Assembly: GCA_024803745.1 (NCBI GenBank)
Contig: JANJXV010000030.1
Location: forward strand, 5,103,001-5,167,000
Direction of reading: 5' to 3'
DNA from: Megascapheus bottae
Lineage: Eukaryota; Chordata; Mammalia; Rodentia; Geomyidae
DNA length: 64,000 bases
Position numbers and translations under genes: made by a program. A model generated the notes under the pieces. That model saw only the letters and a list, made by a program, of their open reading frames with translations, was not told the origin of the DNA and did no database searches. Of this stretch, positions 59,795 through 64,000 are shown piece by piece (position 1 is the first letter of the stretch; every line of letters begins with the position of its first letter).

Positions 59795-60769
59795 TTACTG
59801 TAACACATGCCCTCTGTTGCTAAGCTATATCTCCATGATTCATTTATGAAGACATGGCCTTCATGTGACTTTGTGCTAGAATGACAACTCCTAGACTTGC
59901 AGTTTCCCAACAAGAAGGTACCAGTTCAGTCACTGGAAATGCTGACTGAATTATTTTAGGGACACCCTGATTCATTCATGAAGCTGAGGCCTGGAACAAA
60001 ATACTCTCCACACATGTGCTTCTGATAAATGTTTTCTGTATTAAAAGATTAGCCTATTTCTTCCAGCTGCCCATCCACAAAGAAGGCATGGAAGTCAATC
60101 TTGAGGTGTGCTGGAAAACCCGCATCCTGCAGAGAGCCATTGTTCATGGGGCGTGAGAGAAGGCTGTCTCAGTGAGAGTTCTATGTCCTATTTAATCACC
60201 CTCTTTCAGATGTGATTTTTTTTTAAAAATCCAAGTTTAGTCCCTTCTGTGCTAAGCCAAGAGGAAAGGCTCACAGAAGTGAGAGAAAGTCTCAGGAAAA
60301 CACATTGGAGAAACCATTTGTGCGAATACTCACAGCCATGTGGTACTGGTTTCCAACATCATTTGGAGAAGTCTTCATTTTAAAAAGAAGTTTCATCATA
60401 GTAATTCAAGCCTGCCTTTGGCTCTGGACACCCGAAGATGCTCACACATGCCAGTCCCAGATGCACAAATACACAGATGTCATATGCATTCACTGATAGG
60501 TGCATCGACACAGCATGTCATACACAGACGCCTGTGCACACACGCACATACACACCTCACACCCCATCCTCCTTCTTCACCTGTACAAATAGAAACTTGT
60601 ACATTAAAAAAAAATTCTATTGAGAAAACCTATTCTCTTCCTCAGGAAAGAGAACAGCAACTCACTGCCAATATTAGAATGGCGATCCTCACATCAACTT
60701 GATCCCAGAATAGTCTAAGTTAGCCACAGTTACTGCTGGATTAACGCTGGAGCTTTGTAAAAATGAAAT
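59069..60769. other. Unique sequence, nothing recognised
   Basis: A 120-codon plus frame at 60340-60702 has irregular CACA-rich composition and is not gene-like. Confidence 0.5.
59749..59792. repeat. (GT)n microsatellite
   Basis: 44 bases of GT. Confidence 0.95.
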
Positions 60770-60800
60770 AAAAAAAAGAAGAAAGAAAGAAAGAAAGAAA

Positions 60801-60846
<46 letters not shown>

Positions 60847-60872
60847 AAAAGGAGAAAGAGAGAAGAAGAAGA
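60770..60872. repeat. (GAAA)n tetranucleotide microsatellite
   Basis: About 100 bases of nearly pure GAAA with a few G substitutions. Confidence 0.95.
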
Positions 60873-61201
60873 AAGCAATCAAGCTTTGGAAGGAAATGAA
60901 GACAGAATATTAAAGTCATTCAAGCAACTTTTCTTTTCATATGATAATTTGTGTGAATTTCTACATGTAGGACTTTATTTTACACAAATAAAAATTTATA
61001 ATGCCTCATACATTTCTACAGTCATGGGACTCAAATTTGATGAAGCTAAAATTTTTAGGTGATTGCTTAAATCAAAGAGCAATTTTCCAAGGTATATGAC
61101 TTGGGTTCAAGTTTTCAATGGTAGCTTTACTTTTCTCCTAATATTTCCCTTTTTACACTTTCATCCAAATCGACTTTGTGTCTAAATTGTATCTCTAAGT
61201 A

Positions 61202-61205
<4 letters not shown>

Positions 61206-61246
<41 letters not shown>

Positions 61247-61250
61247 ACAC
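61206..61250. repeat. (AC)n microsatellite
   Basis: AC with one T interruption. Confidence 0.93.
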
Positions 61251-61611
61251 TTTGATTCTTCCCTCCCTAATTAAGTAGTATGATCTTTTCAATCCAGTCC
61301 CCTTGTCTCTCTGTGGGGCTTTTATCCCAACAACCACACCCCTGCTTCTTAGAATTATTGATACTTTCCTCTGTTCCTGTGTTTCATTTTTATCTTATAT
61401 TATTATAATAATAATATAACTAGCAATAACACCTGAAACTGATAAATACAAGTATGGAAATGCATAGCTTGCTGTCAGGCACAAAACTGTCTTCAGCATC
61501 ACAAATGTCTTTCAATCTAGGAAGGTTACTCACATTTTACAAATGAAACTAATACTGCTTGTATTGCCTGACTCTTCTTTTTTCCTGTAAATCATCTTAA
61601 AGGGAACTATA

Positions 61612-61822
61612 GCTGGGGGCCAGTGGCTCATGCCTGTAATCCTAACTTCTGAGGAAGATTCTAGCTTGAAGTCAGCCTGGCAGAAAAGCCTGTGAGAATC
61701 TTCTCTTCAATTAATCACCAAAAACCTCAAAGTAGAGCTGTGATTCTAGCCTTGAGCAATAAAGCTCAGAAACAGCTCCTGGACCTGAGTTCAAGCCCCA
61801 GGACCAGCAAAAAAAAAAAAAA
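61612..61822 (+). mobile_element. Composite SINE with short target duplication
   Basis: CTGGGGGCCAGTGGCTCATG, CCTGTAATCCTAACTTCTGA, TCTTCAATTAATCACCAAAA, GTAGAGCTGTGATTCTAGCC, CCTGAGTTCAAGCCCCAGGA, CCAGC plus A-tail. GAACTATA flanks it (61604-61611 and 61823-61830). Confidence 0.82.
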
Positions 61823-61830
61823 GAACTATA

Positions 61831-64000
61831 TTCAAATGTCTTCATCTTCGGTTTACTTCTTGGTCCCTGCAACTTGACTGAATCTACTCACATAGACTTA
61901 ACCCTGAAAAGGAACCCCAGTTCAACACCCGCCCTGCATTTGCAGGCTTCTGAAATACCTCACTCTCTCTGGAGATGTGAATCTTCTGTCTTCCCTCTTG
62001 CCATGTTTTTCTTCCTTCTTTTCCATTCTCTACCTTCTCTTGGTTTTCTCTTGTTTTGTGGACTTTTCCCTTCTGTCCCAATTTCCACATATGAATGGTG
62101 ACAATGTTTTCAAATACATGTATTTAACTTCACAAATAAAGAACAAATAAAATTCACAGAAGACAGAAACATGATTTACTATGATGGACTACACTGTGGA
62201 TGGTGTTGGAAAACAACCTGACTCAGTTTCCCACCACCAACCACCTAGACACAGCTGGATGGGAGGGAGGAGCTGAAAGAATTCTACAGTTCTTCTGAAA
62301 TATGACTTCACTGTGAAAGCAGCGTCTGCAGGAGAGACTCGCAAAAGGATTACGACTATCTTTCATTTTCCAACTAAAATCTATTTCCCATTCCAACTTC
62401 ACAGTTTCCAAATGGAGCTATTTTTTACTATTATTTTTACAAAGAAGAGTATTTTGCCAGAGAGTAACCCTTGGATTAGAAAGGTAACTATTATTAACTC
62501 TTGTTTATCAATCTGGAGCTTCCCTAGACTGTAAACGCATCCACTCTGCACACGAGGAAGTCAATGTACAGAACCCGGGATCGCATTATAATAGTTTTTC
62601 TATTGATTTTTTAAAAACTGCCAATCTTATTGTGGTGACATACTTGGTTTTACATTTTTCTCCTCTGTATCTTTGTAGCATGTACTCTGCTTGGATTATT
62701 TCCCTTTGCTGCTAATAATGCCAAGTCCTTGGTGATTATCAGCATGTTTTGGCAATGCCAGGAGGGTTTGCAATTGCAGTCATTTTCACCCTGACTGCCC
62801 TGAGTCAGCTGATGGGAATTCTGATTATATGTTCTTCTGCCAAGATGTGGGGCTGGTTTGGAAAAACCTTTGGAAATGTCAATCCAAGAACATTTCTTTC
62901 CTATTTATGTGTATCAGTCATTTTATTTCCTAGTGAGAGTTATTTATATCATTCAATGTTTCCAAGTACAGAACATGACTTAGAAATCCCATGATTTCTG
63001 GAAATCTGTCAGATAGGAAAAGGAAACAAAATGAACCAGTAACCAGACAGTCAAACTTCATTCGTTGCTCTGCTGAAAAATAAATATGTTCTAGTCATTT
63101 TGCTCCCTTTCTCTCAATCCTGTGGTTGTTGTACAGACATGATTTGTCCCAGTTGATAGTGCATAATCTAATGATGCATGAATATTCCTGTACAGTTCAG
63201 AAAGTTATCACAGAACACATATGCACATGTATACATACATGTGTACATATATGCGGTTATCTGCATCATGGATATTCATGTGAGAGGTGTAAAGCATCAC
63301 TATATTCATGCATTCATATTATATTATATTATTATAAGCATAGGTATACAGAGAGTAATACAATTGAAGTATAAGTTGAATGTTCCATACAAAACACAGA
63401 GCTCAGTGAAGGCTGTTTTTCTCCCCTGCATTTATCTGACTCATTTCTTACTCACCTTTAGTACATGTCATATTCTGTCCTAGACATCCATCCCTGGTTA
63501 AGCAAGCTTTCATCTGATGTAGCCTTGCTGTAGGAAAAAAAGAAAACCTGAGGATTCACAGGGAACTATGGTATGAGGCTTTTTAGAAGCTAAGGGATGA
63601 GGCGATGAAGATTCGGAAAACTCCATTGCGTTATGAAATCAGGAAGTGCTTCTGTAACTAGGTGGATTGTAAGCTGTGAATGACGAGAGTTAGTCATTAC
63701 AAACATGCAGTAAAGTCATTTAAGGAAGAGGAAAAACCTCACAGGTGTGCCTGGAACAGGAACAGGCTAGAATTCTTGGGGAAACAGTAAGAAGTCCATT
63801 GTGAAAGGGTGGGTGGATACCAAGCTGGACAGGAAGTGATAATGCAGTTGGTGACCCTTCTAGGTCAGAGTAAATAGAAGACCTTGGGAGGACGTGAGAA
63901 GAGAATGATACCATCTGATTTCACATTCTTTTGAGCTTACTCTTTGAAAGACGATGTGTGTAAAGATATATGGAGAACAGAATGACAGAAAGAATAAAAA
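61831..64000. other. Unique sequence, nothing recognised
   Basis: An 81-codon hydrophobic plus frame (62749-62994) could suggest a membrane segment, but there is no further support. Confidence 0.5.

Noticed and set aside
62749..62994. Small membrane-protein gene
   Set aside because: The hydrophobic stretch is short, composition fits AT-rich chance translation, and no promoter, splice or polyadenylation context was found.

Overview
This window reads as nuclear DNA from a mammal, most likely a rodent. It is AT-rich, has no gene-dense layout, and is littered with short retroposons, LINE 3' ends and long microsatellites. Three repeat types suggest the lineage. B1/7SL-type and ID-type (tRNA-derived) SINEs point to a rodent. 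A recurring dimeric SINE has an ID-like left monomer and a distinct right monomer with an A-rich tail, matching my memory of IDL-Geo, a family described from Geomyoidea (kangaroo rats, pocket mice, pocket gophers). The superfamily placement is therefore an inference from memory, not a search result.

No intact protein-coding gene can be supported. The one gene-derived feature I can name is a processed pseudogene of ribosomal protein RPL36A/RPL36AL (eL42) at 34920-35242, with a 1-base deletion, a 1-codon insertion and many substitutions. Four short segments have splice-site-like borders and open frames and could be exons, or decayed exons, of an unrecognised transcript: 5411-5505, 5585-5989, 46004-46063 and 51925-51985. 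The 405-base segment at 5585-5989 is the most interesting: 72 open codons, one stop, 48 more codons, and then a plausible frameshift continuing towards a consensus donor. A minus-strand transcript 3' end (AATAAA at 11905-11910) may also be present.

Layout. 1-9 kb: mostly unique sequence with scattered SINEs and the candidate exon pair near 5.4-6.0 kb. 9.5-12 kb: a microsatellite cluster, an antisense B1, an MaLR-like fragment and the possible minus-strand 3' end. 12-22 kb: mostly unique, AT-rich, with a (GAA)n tract, two IDL-Geo copies and two LINE 3' ends. 22-28 kb: a (CA)n tract, a LINE 3' end, a tandem pair of SINEs, an IDL-Geo next to a (TA)n tract, and a second MaLR-like fragment. 28-36 kb: mostly unique, with a B4-like SINE, a B1, compound AT/GA and CT/CA repeats and the RPL36A pseudogene. 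36-40 kb: the densest SINE cluster, enclosing the most GC- and CpG-rich spot of the window (about 37.87-38.34 kb). 40-44 kb: long purine/pyrimidine triplet tracts and a young IDL-Geo with a perfect 15-base target duplication. 44-64 kb: mostly unique, with isolated SINEs, microsatellites and two small candidate exons.

No operon, CRISPR array, phage, or other multi-gene system is visible. The most notable themes are the modular SINE families that share a 3' half, several recent insertions with clear target-site duplications, and the splice-bordered open segments. All functional claims are limited to what the bases show; no database search was run.
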